From positions 1 through 51,373 of the forward strand of contig UQNU01000008.1 of assembly GCA_900542555.1 (NCBI GenBank): 51,373 bases of DNA. Reading direction: 5' to 3'. Position 1 is the first letter of the stretch, and every line of letters begins with the position of its first letter. A model generated the notes under the pieces. That model saw only the letters and a program-made list of their open reading frames with translations. It searched no databases and was not told the origin of the DNA. Both the position numbers and the translations under genes were made by a program. This stretch comes from an uncultured Collinsella sp. (GTDB lineage: Bacteria > Actinomycetota > Coriobacteriia > Coriobacteriales > Coriobacteriaceae). This document shows positions 7,217 to 16,492 of this stretch, in pieces.

Positions 7217-8307
7217 TACGCCTCGCCTCCCTTCTTGGAATCCTTGCGCGTACGGGACGTCACAGGAGCGTTCTTGAGGAACTCGGGGTCGCCAGCGTAG
7301 TGGCACGCAGAATAGTGACCAGACTCGGTAACAAAACGCTCGGGGCGCTGCTTGCGACACTTATCCGTCGCATAGGGGCAGCGAGGAGAGAACACGCAGC
7401 CCTCGGGCAGGTTCATGAGCGAAGGCGGGTTGCCATGAATCGGCGTAAGCGGCTTCTTCTCATCGATGGCCTGCTCCGGGATGGAGCGGATAAGGCCCCA
7501 GGTGTAGGGGTGGCGGCTCTCGTAGAAGATTTCCTCAGCAGTACCGAACTCGACGGGACGGCCGGCGTACATAACCATGATCTTGTCGGCCATATCAGCG
7601 ACAACGCCAAGGTCATGGGTGATCATGATGATGGCGTTGCCGTTCTTCTCCTGCATTTCCTGCATAAGCTCAATAATCTGAGCCTGAATGGTAACGTCCA
7701 GGGCAGTCGTGGGCTCGTCGGCAATCAAAATATCGGGATCGCAGGCAAGAGCCATGGCAATCATGACGCGCTGACGCATACCGCCAGAGAACTGGTGCGG
7801 ATACTCATTGACGCGCTTCTCGGGCTCGGGAATACCAACGAGGTCCAAAAGCTCGGTGGCACGCTTGAGCGCCTCCTGCTTGGAGTAGCCGCGGTGCAGA
7901 CGAAGACCCTCGCCCACCTGCTTGCCGATCTTATAGACTGGGTTCAAGGAGGTCATAGGATCCTGGAAGATCATCGCGATGTCGTTACCGCGAATGTGCT
8001 GCATCTCTTCCTCGGTCATCTCGAGGATAGAGCGACCGCGATAGCGAACGTCGCCGCCCTCGATCTTTCCCGGAGGCATCGAGATAAGACCCATGATGGT
8101 CATGGCGGTCACGGACTTACCGGAGCCGGACTCACCGACGACGCCCAGGGTCTCGCCGCGATCGAGCGTGTATGAGACACCGTCGACAGCGCGAACAACG
8201 CCATCCTCGGTGTGGAAATACATCTTAAGGTCATCGACCTCGAGCAGATGCTGGCCCTCGGGAACCGGCTGGTCCTTCAGGTCCACATAGTTCTTGTTCT
8301 TCTTCAT
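7216..8307 (-). CDS. oppD: Oligopeptide ABC transporter ATP-binding protein OppD
   Basis: 363 residues. Walker A GESGSGKSV, signature FSGGMRQRVMIAMA, Walker B ILIADEP and the switch histidine (THDLG) are intact. The C-terminal peptide-transporter extension with CVFSPRCPYATDKC is present. It supplies one of the two ATPase halves for the OppBC channel. Its start lies two bases after the oppC stop (TAAGGATG), with the ribosome-binding site inside oppC. Neighbours on both sides are opp genes, and all five run in one direction. Confidence 0.95.
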   Translation of the reverse strand: MKKNKNYVDLKDQPVPEGQHLLEVDDLKMYFHTEDGVVRAVDGVSYTLDRGETLGVVGESGSGKSVTAMTIMGLISMPPGKIEGGDVRYRGRSILEMTEEEMQHIRGNDIAMIFQDPMTSLNPVYKIGKQVGEGLRLHRGYSKQEALKRATELLDLVGIPEPEKRVNEYPHQFSGGMRQRVMIAMALACDPDILIADEPTTALDVTIQAQIIELMQEMQEKNGNAIIMITHDLGVVADMADKIMVMYAGRPVEFGTAEEIFYESRHPYTWGLIRSIPEQAIDEKKPLTPIHGNPPSLMNLPEGCVFSPRCPYATDKCRKQRPERFVTESGHYSACHYAGDPEFLKNAPVTSRTRKDSKKGGEA

Positions 8308-8309
8308 CC

Positions 8310-9245
8310 TTATGCGTCCTTCATCTTGACGTCGAGGGCGTCGCGCAGACCGTCACCCAGCAGGGTGAAGGCGAGCACCGTCGAGAGAATTGCCAGACCG
8401 GGCATGATCATCATCCAGGGAGCAGTCAGAAGATACTGCTGACCGTCCTGAATCATGGAGCCCCACGAAGGCGTAGGCGGAATAACGCCCATGCCGAGGA
8501 AGGACAGAGCGGACTCGGTCAGAATGGCACCACCAATGTTCATGGTCGCGTAGACCACAATGGAGGCGACGGAGTTCGGGAAGATGTGACGCACGACGAT
8601 ACGAGCATCAGATGCACCCATCGCGCGCGCAGCGTCAACATAATCGTTTTCCTTGACCGTCAAGATTGCAGAGCGGAAGACGCGCGCAATCGAAGGCCAG
8701 CCGAGAATGCCGATGGCAAAAAAGACGTTCTGAAGACCACGGCCGATAACGGCGATCATGGCGACAACGAAAAGCACGTACGGGAATGCCAGGAAGATAT
8801 CCGCGCAGCGCATGATGATCGTATCCCAGATGCCGCCGTAGAAACCGGCCAGAGCACCCATGACCAGACCAATCACCGTGGAGATCGCAGTGGCCATAAT
8901 ACCGACGGAAAGCGAAACACGTGCACCGTAGATAACGCGGACGAGAATGTCACGACCAAGGGCGTCGGTGCCAAACGGGTGCTCTGCACACGGAGCCATC
9001 AGCGACGTCTGGGCCATGGTGGTTGAGTCGGAAGCCGTTGGCGAACCGAGCCAGGGCTTAGCCCACAGATCTGCGGTCAGGGCAACCACAACGACGATGA
9101 TGATCCAGCAGACACCGATAACGGCGAGCTTGTTCTTACGAAGACGCTTAAAAGCGTCGCCCCACAGCGTGCGGGACTTGGCGGGAGCAGATGCGGCATT
9201 GGTGGCGGTAGCCTGCTCCTGAGACTGAGGATCAGTTTCCTGCAT
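8310..9245 (-). CDS. oppC: Oligopeptide ABC transporter permease OppC
   Basis: 311 residues. The N-terminal cytoplasmic stretch (about 1-38) is rich in Ser, Ala and Lys. It is followed by one membrane helix, an external loop containing the DALGRDILVR motif usual in OppC, and a BPD_transp_1 domain of about five helices with the coupling-loop EAA-type segment (AARAMGASDARI). The start ATG follows AAGGGAGG. It forms the channel with OppB. Confidence 0.95.
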   Translation of the reverse strand: MQETDPQSQEQATATNAASAPAKSRTLWGDAFKRLRKNKLAVIGVCWIIIVVVVALTADLWAKPWLGSPTASDSTTMAQTSLMAPCAEHPFGTDALGRDILVRVIYGARVSLSVGIMATAISTVIGLVMGALAGFYGGIWDTIIMRCADIFLAFPYVLFVVAMIAVIGRGLQNVFFAIGILGWPSIARVFRSAILTVKENDYVDAARAMGASDARIVVRHIFPNSVASIVVYATMNIGGAILTESALSFLGMGVIPPTPSWGSMIQDGQQYLLTAPWMMIMPGLAILSTVLAFTLLGDGLRDALDVKMKDA

Positions 9246-9259
9246 GAGACGTACCTCCC

Positions 9260-10297
9260 TTAGGCCTTATCCGACGGACCGCCAAGGCGGATGCGCGGGT
9301 CGAGGAATGCATAGCTAATGTCGACGAGCAGGTTGATCACCATGACGACGACGACGATGAGCGTAACGCCGCCCATAACGATGGGCCAGTCACGCATGCT
9401 AATGGCGCGATAGACCTCATAGCCGATACCGGGCCAGTTGAAGACCGTCTCGGTCAGGATGGCGCCCGAAAGCATGCCGCCAAAGTCGACACCAATATAG
9501 GTAACGACGGGGATGAGTGCATTCTTAAGCGCATGCTTGATGATGATCGCGCGATTGGAGAGACCCTTGGCTTTTGCCGTACGAATGTAATCCTGGTTCA
9601 TGACGTCAAGCAGCTGCGAGCGCATAATGCGGGCAGCATAAGCGGTCGAAACCGAAGCCAGCGTAATGGTCGGAAGCACATAGTGCATCCAATCCTGATA
9701 CTGAGAGCTGGCACCGCCGGCACCCGAGATCGGCATGGAGAATGCACCGCCCGTGGCGTCCTTGAGAATGACGCCAAGGAACAGTTGCAGCAACATACCG
9801 AGCCAGAAGGCCGGGACGGCAACGAGGATCGACGTGGTGAGCGTTACCAAAATATCCCAGAAGGAATAACGCTTTACCGCCGAAATGATACCCGCACCGA
9901 TACCCATGATTGCCTCGAGCACGATGGCGCACGCGGCAAGTTTGACCGTATACGGATACTTCTGGGCAAAGATTTCCGTAACCGGCAGCTTGCGCTGATA
10001 CGAATTGCCCAGATCGCCATGAAGCAGGCCGTTCATGTAATACAAGTAACGGTCCACGAGTGACGTTTGAACGGGGTCGCCGTTCTCGTCAAGGATCGCG
10101 TTGCCGTCCTCGTCCGACTGGACCAGGTGATAGCGGACGCGAAGCTGAAGCTCCACCTCGGGGGACAGAGCCTTGTCTCCACCGATCAGCTTGATCGGAT
10201 CTCCCGGCACGATATTCTGGAGGGCGAACAAAATCAGCGTAACGCCCAAAAACACCGGGATGAACTGAAGCACACGTTTAACGATGTACTTACCCAT
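9260..10297 (-). CDS. oppB: Oligopeptide ABC transporter permease OppB
   Basis: 345 residues. The N-terminal helix begins GKYIVKRVLQFIPVF, typical of OppB, and is followed by a longer extracytoplasmic loop (about 30-100) and the permease domain. The coupling segment TAKAKGLSNRAI and the ending FLDPRIR are family hallmarks. ATG with GGGGAG upstream. A hairpin (10329-10356) separates it from oppA. Confidence 0.95.
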   Translation of the reverse strand: MGKYIVKRVLQFIPVFLGVTLILFALQNIVPGDPIKLIGGDKALSPEVELQLRVRYHLVQSDEDGNAILDENGDPVQTSLVDRYLYYMNGLLHGDLGNSYQRKLPVTEIFAQKYPYTVKLAACAIVLEAIMGIGAGIISAVKRYSFWDILVTLTTSILVAVPAFWLGMLLQLFLGVILKDATGGAFSMPISGAGGASSQYQDWMHYVLPTITLASVSTAYAARIMRSQLLDVMNQDYIRTAKAKGLSNRAIIIKHALKNALIPVVTYIGVDFGGMLSGAILTETVFNWPGIGYEVYRAISMRDWPIVMGGVTLIVVVVMVINLLVDISYAFLDPRIRLGGPSDKA

Positions 10298-10328
10298 ACC
10301 ACTCCCCTATCTAGGGATTAACCTAAAT

Positions 10329-10356
10329 GGGATGCCGATCGCCAGACCGGCATCCC
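10329..10356 (-). terminator. Intercistronic hairpin between oppA and oppB
   Basis: Nine perfect base pairs, GGGATGCCG/CGGCATCCC (10329-10337 with 10348-10356), loop 10 bases. There is no strong T-run on the minus strand, so a partial terminator or an mRNA-stabilising hairpin is more likely than a full stop. It would favour oppA over the other subunits. The rest of 10357-10453 is featureless. Confidence 0.6.
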
Positions 10357-10453
10357 AAAATTACCATCAGCCAGTTTACCCCAGGTTAGGGAGAACTGTA
10401 TGTTTCCCATGAGGTCTACGTAAATACTTGACCCTCACGGAAGCTGCAAACTC

Positions 10454-12130
10454 TTAGGCGAGCTCAGCGGTACCCAGATCGGCGTGCTTCTGCGGATCGA
10501 CATAGAGGTGCTTGATGCGATCAGAGCCGGCGATGGTGTGCGTGTAGAACATCACCGGGATGACCGGGCAGTCGGCAGCGACCATTGCATCGGCCTCCTG
10601 CATCTTAGCGACGCGCTCTTCGTCGTCAACCGTGGTACGGGCCTCGTCGACCTTGGCGTCGAACTCGGGGTTGTTGTAACCAGAGCGGTTGTCGCCACCG
10701 AGGGAGTCGGAGTGGAACAGCGGATACAGGAAGTTGTCCATGATCGGGTAGTCAGCAATCCAACCCAGACGACCGAACTGATAGTTAAAGTTCTGATACT
10801 GCTCGAGCAGGGCAGACCACTCGGGGGTATCGGAGACAGCGGTAACGCCAACCTTGGCGAGGTCGCCGATGATGGACTCCATGATTTCCTTGTGGCCACC
10901 CTCCTGGTTGTAGGACAGAGTCACGTTAATGCCACGATCGCCGTTAGCACCAGCGGGAGCAACCTTGTCGAGGTACTCGTTAGCCTTGTCGACGTCGTAG
11001 GCGCAGAACTCCCATGCGCCCTCCTTGTAGCCATCGATGCCCGGAGGAACAATGCCGTCGGCAGGGGTACGGGTACCCTTGAAGATGGTCTTGCAGATGG
11101 CCTCACGGTTGATGGCCAGGGAGATACCCCTGCGCAGGTCGGCGTTGTTGAACGGCTCGGCCGTGTTGTTGCAGGTCAGGTAGTAGGTGGAAGGCTCGGC
11201 GCCGAGCAGCATACGCTCGCCGTCACCCATGGTGTAGCCGTCCTTGGACACGCCGCGATCCTTCTTGGCAGCGTCGATCTGAGCAACGGGAACGTCGCAG
11301 ACATCGAGGTTACCGGCCTGGAACTCCTTGTAAGCGGTCTCCATGTCCTTGATGACCTGGAAGTGGATGCCATCGATCTTGGCCTTGTCGCCATAGTAAT
11401 CGTCGAACTTCTTGAGGTTGATCTCCTGACCATCCTCCCACTTGCCGTCCATCATGAACGGGCCGTTACCGACCGGTGCAAGGTAGAAGCTCTTGACATC
11501 GGACTCGGCGCACTCGGGAACCGGGGCCAGAGCCGGATGAGAGGCGACGAAGGGGAAGTCGGCGTAAGCGGAAGACAGCTTGACGACGAGGGTCTCATCG
11601 TCGGGGCAAGTAACACCGCTGAGCTCGGTAGCGTTACCGGCAAGCAGGTCGTCATAGCCCTCGACCATGGAAAGGTGATAGGAGACCTCGGAAGGGCCGT
11701 ACTCGGTAGCGATGGCCGACTTGGTGTTGACCAGACGCTCCCAACCGAGCTTGAAGGACTTGGAGGTAACGTCGTCACCGTTGTGGAACTTGGCCTTCTT
11801 GATCTTGAAGGTAAACTCGGTGGCGTCGTCGTTGGCCTCGAAGGACTCGCAAGCCAGCGGAACGATCTCGCCCTTCTCGGCGTCATAAGAGGTCAGAGCG
11901 TCAAAGAGCTGGTACTCGACCTGAGTGCCCTGGTCCTCCTGGACATTGTAGGGGTCGATGCAGACCGGGTTGTTGATGTAGAAGTTCAGCGTCGAACCGG
12001 ACTCAGAACCGGAAGCGTCGCCGCCCTTCTTGCCGCATGCGGCAAGAAAAGCCATGGAGCTCGCAGCGAGGGTGCCGCCAACAAAGGCGCGACGACCCAT
12101 AACGGGCTGGTGGAACATAGAATCAGCCAT
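10454..12130 (-). CDS. oppA: Oligopeptide-binding lipoprotein OppA (SBP family 5)
   Basis: 558 residues, solute-binding protein of the peptide/nickel family 5. The signal region (1-32) has GRRAFVGG, a twin-arginine-like motif, then a hydrophobic stretch and the lipobox LAAC with Cys32 as the likely lipidated residue, followed by a Gly/Ser linker. The protein would be anchored outside the membrane and hand peptides to OppBC. Family-5 hallmarks include the region around GNGPFMMDGKW and the C-terminal VIPVMFYTHT. AAGGAGG precedes the ATG. It is the first gene of the operon. The ligand class is inferred from family only. Confidence 0.93.
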   Translation of the reverse strand: MADSMFHQPVMGRRAFVGGTLAASSMAFLAACGKKGGDASGSESGSTLNFYINNPVCIDPYNVQEDQGTQVEYQLFDALTSYDAEKGEIVPLACESFEANDDATEFTFKIKKAKFHNGDDVTSKSFKLGWERLVNTKSAIATEYGPSEVSYHLSMVEGYDDLLAGNATELSGVTCPDDETLVVKLSSAYADFPFVASHPALAPVPECAESDVKSFYLAPVGNGPFMMDGKWEDGQEINLKKFDDYYGDKAKIDGIHFQVIKDMETAYKEFQAGNLDVCDVPVAQIDAAKKDRGVSKDGYTMGDGERMLLGAEPSTYYLTCNNTAEPFNNADLRRGISLAINREAICKTIFKGTRTPADGIVPPGIDGYKEGAWEFCAYDVDKANEYLDKVAPAGANGDRGINVTLSYNQEGGHKEIMESIIGDLAKVGVTAVSDTPEWSALLEQYQNFNYQFGRLGWIADYPIMDNFLYPLFHSDSLGGDNRSGYNNPEFDAKVDEARTTVDDEERVAKMQEADAMVAADCPVIPVMFYTHTIAGSDRIKHLYVDPQKHADLGTAELA

Positions 12131-12371
12131 GCCATCCTCCTTATGAGATAGGAAAAAGAAATGTTCAGTCGGACATATGTCGAGACAATCCGATCCGAAC
12201 CATCAAAACGCCGCCCGCTGCTATGGCTGGTTATGCACAACGGACCAACGTTTCGCAATACAGTAGCGCATTTTATGCACGATTTGGGGCTAATTCCGGT
12301 TAACGGTCGAGAATTTCTTTAGTTGGGCGAAGTATGTGGGGATATTTTGACTCTGTTACAAATATGTAAAC
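12131..12371 (-). promoter_or_regulatory. oppA upstream region
   Basis: Gene-free stretch of about 240 bases before oppA. No strong promoter. The best candidate on the minus strand is TTGCGA, 17 bases, CATAAC near 12229-12257. It also contains the 10-bp palindrome GACATATGTC (12172-12181) and AACGTTT (about 12247-12253), the core of the palindrome seen upstream of gap and satA. All of these are tentative. Confidence 0.3.
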
Positions 12372-12398
12372 AAAAAGGGTCCCGCACCTGCGAGACCC
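12372..12398 (-). terminator. Intrinsic terminator after secG
   Basis: Stem GGGTC-CGC/GCG-GACCC with one internal mismatch (12377-12385 with 12390-12398), followed on the minus strand by TTTTTGTTT. It lies 25 bases beyond the secG stop codon. Confidence 0.8.
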
Positions 12399-12423
12399 AT
12401 TGCAATCGTATATACGCCGATGC

Positions 12424-12678
12424 TTAGTAGCCGACGATGCCCTGCGGGAAGAAGAACATGCACAGGACGACGCACACGGCAAAAACAACGGCCATAATTA
12501 CCGTCAGGCGATCGAGGTTCTGCTCCATGACGCCCGTGGCAGAGCTGGAGTTATACAGCGAGCTAGCGATCATATCCGAAACGCCGGTGCCCTTACCGGA
12601 ATGCATCAGGACGAGAATCGTCAGCGCCACGGCAGAGACAGCCCATACGACAAACAGAAGAATCTGGAACGGACCCAT
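12424..12678 (-). CDS. secG: Preprotein translocase subunit SecG
   Basis: 84 residues with two hydrophobic helices (about 4-24 and 58-77) joined by a cytoplasmic loop containing LMHSGKGTGVSDM, the family's conserved HSGKG segment. It is an accessory subunit of the SecYEG channel. The start ATG is preceded by TTAAGGAG. It is the last gene in line after gap-pgk-tpiA-gpmI, a neighbourhood common in Gram-positive bacteria, but a strong hairpin (12786-12817) separates it from gpmI. Confidence 0.95.
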   Translation of the reverse strand: MGPFQILLFVVWAVSAVALTILVLMHSGKGTGVSDMIASSLYNSSSATGVMEQNLDRLTVIMAVVFAVCVVLCMFFFPQGIVGY

Positions 12679-12785
12679 AGATAAGCTCCTTAATAGAACA
12701 GTTCAAACTCCAGTACTGTACCACAATCCCCCGCTCTCCCCTACCTGCCACTCAAGGACGGGGTGGAAATGGCAGAAATACCAAA

Positions 12786-12817
12786 AAGGGGGTTGTCCGG
12801 TTGTGGACAACCCCCTT
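12786..12817. terminator. Strong terminator between gpmI and secG
   Basis: A 13-bp perfect stem (12786-12798 with 12805-12817), loop GGTTGT. On the minus strand it ends in CCCCCTTTTTGG, giving a short T-run. It sits 26 bases after the gpmI stop and probably lowers readthrough into secG. Confidence 0.85.
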
Positions 12818-12842
12818 ACAAGAAAACGGTATTTGTTTTCTA

Positions 12843-14396
12843 TTAGGCCTCGGTGGCGAGCACGCGGCCCGTCATCTCGGCGGAAGGCTCAATACCAGCC
12901 ATGGTGAGCATGGTCGGAGCGATATCGGAAAGACGGCCGTCCTCGATACCGGTGAGCTTGGCCTTCTCATCAACGATGATGAACGGCACGCGGTTGGTGG
13001 TGTGAGCCGTAAACGGATGCTTGGAACCGTCGGAAGCAACGTCAAACATGTGATCGGCGTTGCCGTGGTCGGCGGTAATCAGTGCAAAGCCGCCCTTGGC
13101 GAGAATCGCCGGGACAACCTTGGACAGGGCATCGTCAACAGCCTCGACGGCCTTAACGGCGGCGTCGAAGACACCGGTGTGACCAACCATGTCGCAGTTC
13201 GCGAAGTTCACGATGTAGAAATCAGCGCGATCCTCGTTGATGGCGGCGACAAGCTTCTCGGTCACCTCGGGAGCGCTCATCTCGGGCTGCAGATCGTAGG
13301 TAGCGACCTTGGGGGAAGCGACGAGCACGCGCTCCTCGCCCTCCTTGGGCTCCTCGATGCCGCCGTTGAGGAAGAACGTCACGTGGGCGTACTTCTCGGT
13401 CTCGGCGGTGTGCAGCTGCTTCAGGCCATTGGCGGCGATAACGTCGGCCAGGACGTTCTCGGGGAACGTCTTGGGGAAGGCGACCTCGACGTCAAACGTC
13501 GGATCGTACTCGGTCATCGTCACAAAGTGCGAGAGCTTGATTTGCTCGCGCTCAAAGCCGTCGAACTCCTTGTCCGTGAACACGCGGGTCATCTGACGAG
13601 CGCGGTCGGGACGGAAGTTGAAGAAGATGGCCACGTCGCCCTCGTGGATGCCCTCGTTGTGGGCAGCGAAGGGCTCGACGAACTCGTCGCCGCGCGGATC
13701 CTTCTCGTAGTAGGCCTTGATACCGGCAACGGGGTCGGTATCAGCATCGGACGCGTTGACCATGACGTCGTAGGCGCGCTGGATGCGCTCCCAACGATTA
13801 TCGCGGTCCATGGCCCAATAACGGCCCGAGACGGTGGCAACGCGAGCGTCGCAACCGGTCTCCTCGGAGATCTTAGCCAGGAAGGCGCAGAACTCACTCA
13901 TGTAACCGGCACCGGACTGCGGGTCAACGTCGCGACCATCCATGAAGGCGTGGACGCGAACGGTCTTGACACCGTGCTCGGCAGCCATCTTGACCAGAGC
14001 CTCGACGTGGTTCATGTGAGAATGAACACCGCCAGGGCTCATAAGGCCCATGAGGTGGAGAGTCTTACCGTCAGCCTTGACGTCGTCCATAGCCTTGACA
14101 AAAACCTCGTTCTTGGCGATGGAGCCGTCCTTGATGGCGTTGTTGATGCGCGAAAGCTCCTGAAACACGATGCGTCCGGCACCGATGTTGAGGTGACCCA
14201 CCTCGGAGTTACCCATCTGGCCATCGGGAAGACCCACGTCCTCGCCCGAAGCGCCGAGCGTGGTGTGGGGGTACTTCTCGTACAGGCTATCAAGGAAGGG
14301 CGTCTTGGCAGCGGCGACGGCGTTCTCGCCATCGGCCGGAGCAAGGCCGCAACCATCCATGATGATCAGGAGTGCAGGAAGATGACGCTGTGCCAT
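12843..14396 (-). CDS. gpmI: 2,3-bisphosphoglycerate-independent phosphoglycerate mutase
   Basis: 517 residues, the usual length for this manganese-dependent enzyme, which interconverts 3- and 2-phosphoglycerate in glycolysis. The alkaline-phosphatase-like domain begins with MDGCGLAP (metal Asp). GNSEVGHLNIGAGR contains the serine that carries the phosphate (about residue 63). GGVHSHMNH and MDGRD follow, and the C-terminal metal ligands are in NCDMVGHTG and ADHGNAD. The start is ATG 14396, with AGGA about 8 bases upstream and the tpiA stop codon immediately before it. Confidence 0.96.
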   Translation of the reverse strand: MAQRHLPALLIIMDGCGLAPADGENAVAAAKTPFLDSLYEKYPHTTLGASGEDVGLPDGQMGNSEVGHLNIGAGRIVFQELSRINNAIKDGSIAKNEVFVKAMDDVKADGKTLHLMGLMSPGGVHSHMNHVEALVKMAAEHGVKTVRVHAFMDGRDVDPQSGAGYMSEFCAFLAKISEETGCDARVATVSGRYWAMDRDNRWERIQRAYDVMVNASDADTDPVAGIKAYYEKDPRGDEFVEPFAAHNEGIHEGDVAIFFNFRPDRARQMTRVFTDKEFDGFEREQIKLSHFVTMTEYDPTFDVEVAFPKTFPENVLADVIAANGLKQLHTAETEKYAHVTFFLNGGIEEPKEGEERVLVASPKVATYDLQPEMSAPEVTEKLVAAINEDRADFYIVNFANCDMVGHTGVFDAAVKAVEAVDDALSKVVPAILAKGGFALITADHGNADHMFDVASDGSKHPFTAHTTNRVPFIIVDEKAKLTGIEDGRLSDIAPTMLTMAGIEPSAEMTGRVLATEA

Positions 14397-14401
14397 ATGT
14401 C

Positions 14402-15169
14402 CTACTCGCCTGCCTTGACGACCATAGAGGCGAAGTCGGCAGCCTTGAGCGAAGCGCCGCCCACGAGGGCGCCGTCAACGTCGGGCTTGGCGACGAGCTC
14501 GGCAATGTTGCCGGGCTTGGCGGAACCGCCGTAGAGAACGCGGATGCCGTTGGCGAGCTCCTCGCCTAACATCTCCTTGAGGGTCTCACGGATAGCGCCG
14601 CAGACCTCCTGAGCGTCCTCGGCGGTAGCGGTCTTGCCGGTGCCGATGGCCCAGATGGGCTCGTAGGCGACGACGACCTGCTTGGGGCAGGTGATCTCAA
14701 GGCCAGCAAGGCCAGCCTTGACCTGGTTCACGACGTGCTCGACATAGGTGCCAGCCTCGCGGACCTCAAGGGACTCGCCGCAGCAGAAGACGGGAACAAG
14801 ACCGGCGGCAACGAGAGCCTTAGCCTTCTTGTTCTGGTCCTCGTCGGTCTCGTGGAAGTAGTCGCGACGCTCGGAGTGACCGATAATGCAGTAGGTGCAG
14901 CCAGCGGACTTGAGCATGTCGCAAGAGGACTCACCGGTGAAGGCACCCTTGGCCTCCCAGTACACGTTCTGTGCACCGAGGGCGATGGGGGCAGCCTGAA
15001 TGCGGTCATGAACCGTGGTGATGTCGATGGTCGGAGGGCAGACGAGCACCTCGACGCCAGCCGGAACCTCGGGCAGAGCCTGAGCCAGCTCGTCGGCGAG
15101 CTTGGCGGCCTCGGCGACGTCGTTGTTCATCTTCCAGTTACCAGCGATAAGAAGGGTGCGATTAGGCAT
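14402..15169 (-). CDS. tpiA: Triosephosphate isomerase
   Basis: 255 residues. It interconverts glyceraldehyde-3-phosphate and dihydroxyacetone phosphate. Active-site motifs are complete: GNWKMN with the catalytic Lys, IIGHSERR with the catalytic His (about 96-103), AYEPIWAIGTGKTA with the catalytic Glu and the flexible loop 6, and YGGSAKPGN for phosphate binding. The ATG at 15169 lies inside the end of pgk and overlaps it by 8 bases, so I favour it over the upstream in-frame extension; translation is probably coupled. Confidence 0.97.
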   Translation of the reverse strand: MPNRTLLIAGNWKMNNDVAEAAKLADELAQALPEVPAGVEVLVCPPTIDITTVHDRIQAAPIALGAQNVYWEAKGAFTGESSCDMLKSAGCTYCIIGHSERRDYFHETDEDQNKKAKALVAAGLVPVFCCGESLEVREAGTYVEHVVNQVKAGLAGLEITCPKQVVVAYEPIWAIGTGKTATAEDAQEVCGAIRETLKEMLGEELANGIRVLYGGSAKPGNIAELVAKPDVDGALVGGASLKAADFASMVVKAGE

Positions 15170-16352
15170 CGAGAAGCGCCTCCACTCCGGGCAGGGCCTT
15201 ACCCTCGACGAGCTCCATGGAAGCGCCACCACCGGTGGAGATCCAGCTCATCTTGTCGGCCAGGTTGAACTTGTTGACAGCTGCGACAGAGTCACCACCG
15301 CCGATGATCGAGGTGCAGTCAGCCTCGGCGACAGCCTCGGCGATAGCCTGGGTGCCGTGAGCAAAGTTGTCAAACTCGAAGACGCCCATGGGGCCGTTCC
15401 AGAACACGGTCTTGGCTCCCTTGACAGCCTCGGCATAGAGCTCCTCGGTCTTGGGACCGATGTCCATACCCTCACGATCGTCGGGGATAGCGTCGGAAGC
15501 AACAACCTCGGGGACAGCGTCCTCGCCAAAGTGATCGGCAACACGGTTGTCGATGGGGAGCAGGATCTTGACGCCCTTCTCCTCGGCCTTCTTGAGCATC
15601 TCGCCGGCGCGCTCGACCCAGTCCTCTTCCTTGAGGGACTGACCAACGGACAGGCCCTGAGCCAGGAAGAAGGTGTAGGCCATGCCGCCACCGATGATCA
15701 GGGTGTCAGCGGAGTCGATGAGGTGATCGAGAACGCCGATCTTGGAGGAAACCTTGGAACCGCCGACGATGGCGACGAAGGGGCGCTCGGGCTCGGCGAA
15801 GATGCCGGTCAGCGTGTCGACCTCCTTCTCGAGCAAGAAGCCGGCGACGGCAGGCAGGTAAGCGGCGGGGCCCACGACGGAACCCTGGGCGCGGTGAGCG
15901 GTGCCGAAGGCATCGAGAACGAAGACGTCACCATAGGAAGCGAGCTTCTTGGCGATCTCGGGATCGTTCTTCTTCTCACGCTTGTCAAAACGGACGTTCT
16001 CGAGAACGAGGACCTTGCCCGGCTCGACGGCGGCGACAGCCTCAGCAGCCTTCTCGCCGTAGGTGTCGGCGACAAAGGCAACGTCGAGACCAGAGAGCTC
16101 GGCGAGCTTCTTGGCGACGGGCTCGAGGGACAGCTCGGGCTGGAAGCCGGTGCCATCGGGACGGCCGAGGTGGCTCATGAGGATGACGCGAGCGTTGTGC
16201 TCAACGAGATAGTTGATGGTGGGCAGGGCAGCCTTGATGCGGGTGGTGTCGCCAACGACGCCATCCTTGATAGGCACGTTGAAGTCAACGCGGACGAGAA
16301 CGCGCTTGCCGTCGACATCGATGTCGCGGACGGTCTTCTTGGTAAAGGCCAT
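15162..16352 (-). CDS. pgk: Phosphoglycerate kinase
   Basis: 396 residues. It transfers phosphate from 1,3-bisphosphoglycerate to ADP in glycolysis. The N-terminal family signature RVLVRVDFNVP is at about 17-27, SHLGRPDG follows, and the nucleotide-binding C-domain contains IVGGSKVSSK, the hinge segment NGPMGVFE, and the glycine-rich IIGGGDSVAAV near the end. The start ATG 16352 follows GAAAGGTAG. It sits between gap and tpiA; a hairpin (16412-16455) separates it from gap. Confidence 0.97.
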   Translation of the reverse strand: MAFTKKTVRDIDVDGKRVLVRVDFNVPIKDGVVGDTTRIKAALPTINYLVEHNARVILMSHLGRPDGTGFQPELSLEPVAKKLAELSGLDVAFVADTYGEKAAEAVAAVEPGKVLVLENVRFDKREKKNDPEIAKKLASYGDVFVLDAFGTAHRAQGSVVGPAAYLPAVAGFLLEKEVDTLTGIFAEPERPFVAIVGGSKVSSKIGVLDHLIDSADTLIIGGGMAYTFFLAQGLSVGQSLKEEDWVERAGEMLKKAEEKGVKILLPIDNRVADHFGEDAVPEVVASDAIPDDREGMDIGPKTEELYAEAVKGAKTVFWNGPMGVFEFDNFAHGTQAIAEAVAEADCTSIIGGGDSVAAVNKFNLADKMSWISTGGGASMELVEGKALPGVEALLDA

Positions 16353-16411
16353 GTTTGCTTCTACCTTTCGTACGTGTCTGCCTCCCATTACGGCAGACGA
16401 TTTCTTATAAA

Positions 16412-16455
16412 AAGGGCGCGACCCTAGGGTGTAAGCCCTATAAGGCCGCGCCCTT
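16412..16455 (-). terminator. Hairpin between gap and pgk
   Basis: Nine-bp perfect outer stem AAGGGCGCG/CGCGCCCTT (16412-16420 with 16447-16455) enclosing a smaller AGGG/CCCT pair. On the minus strand it runs into CCCTTTTTATAAG. It is a likely partial terminator that would leave gap more abundant than the downstream glycolytic genes. Confidence 0.78.
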
Positions 16456-16492
16456 CTTTAGACGCTCAACGAGCTATTCGCTAAAAGCTAAA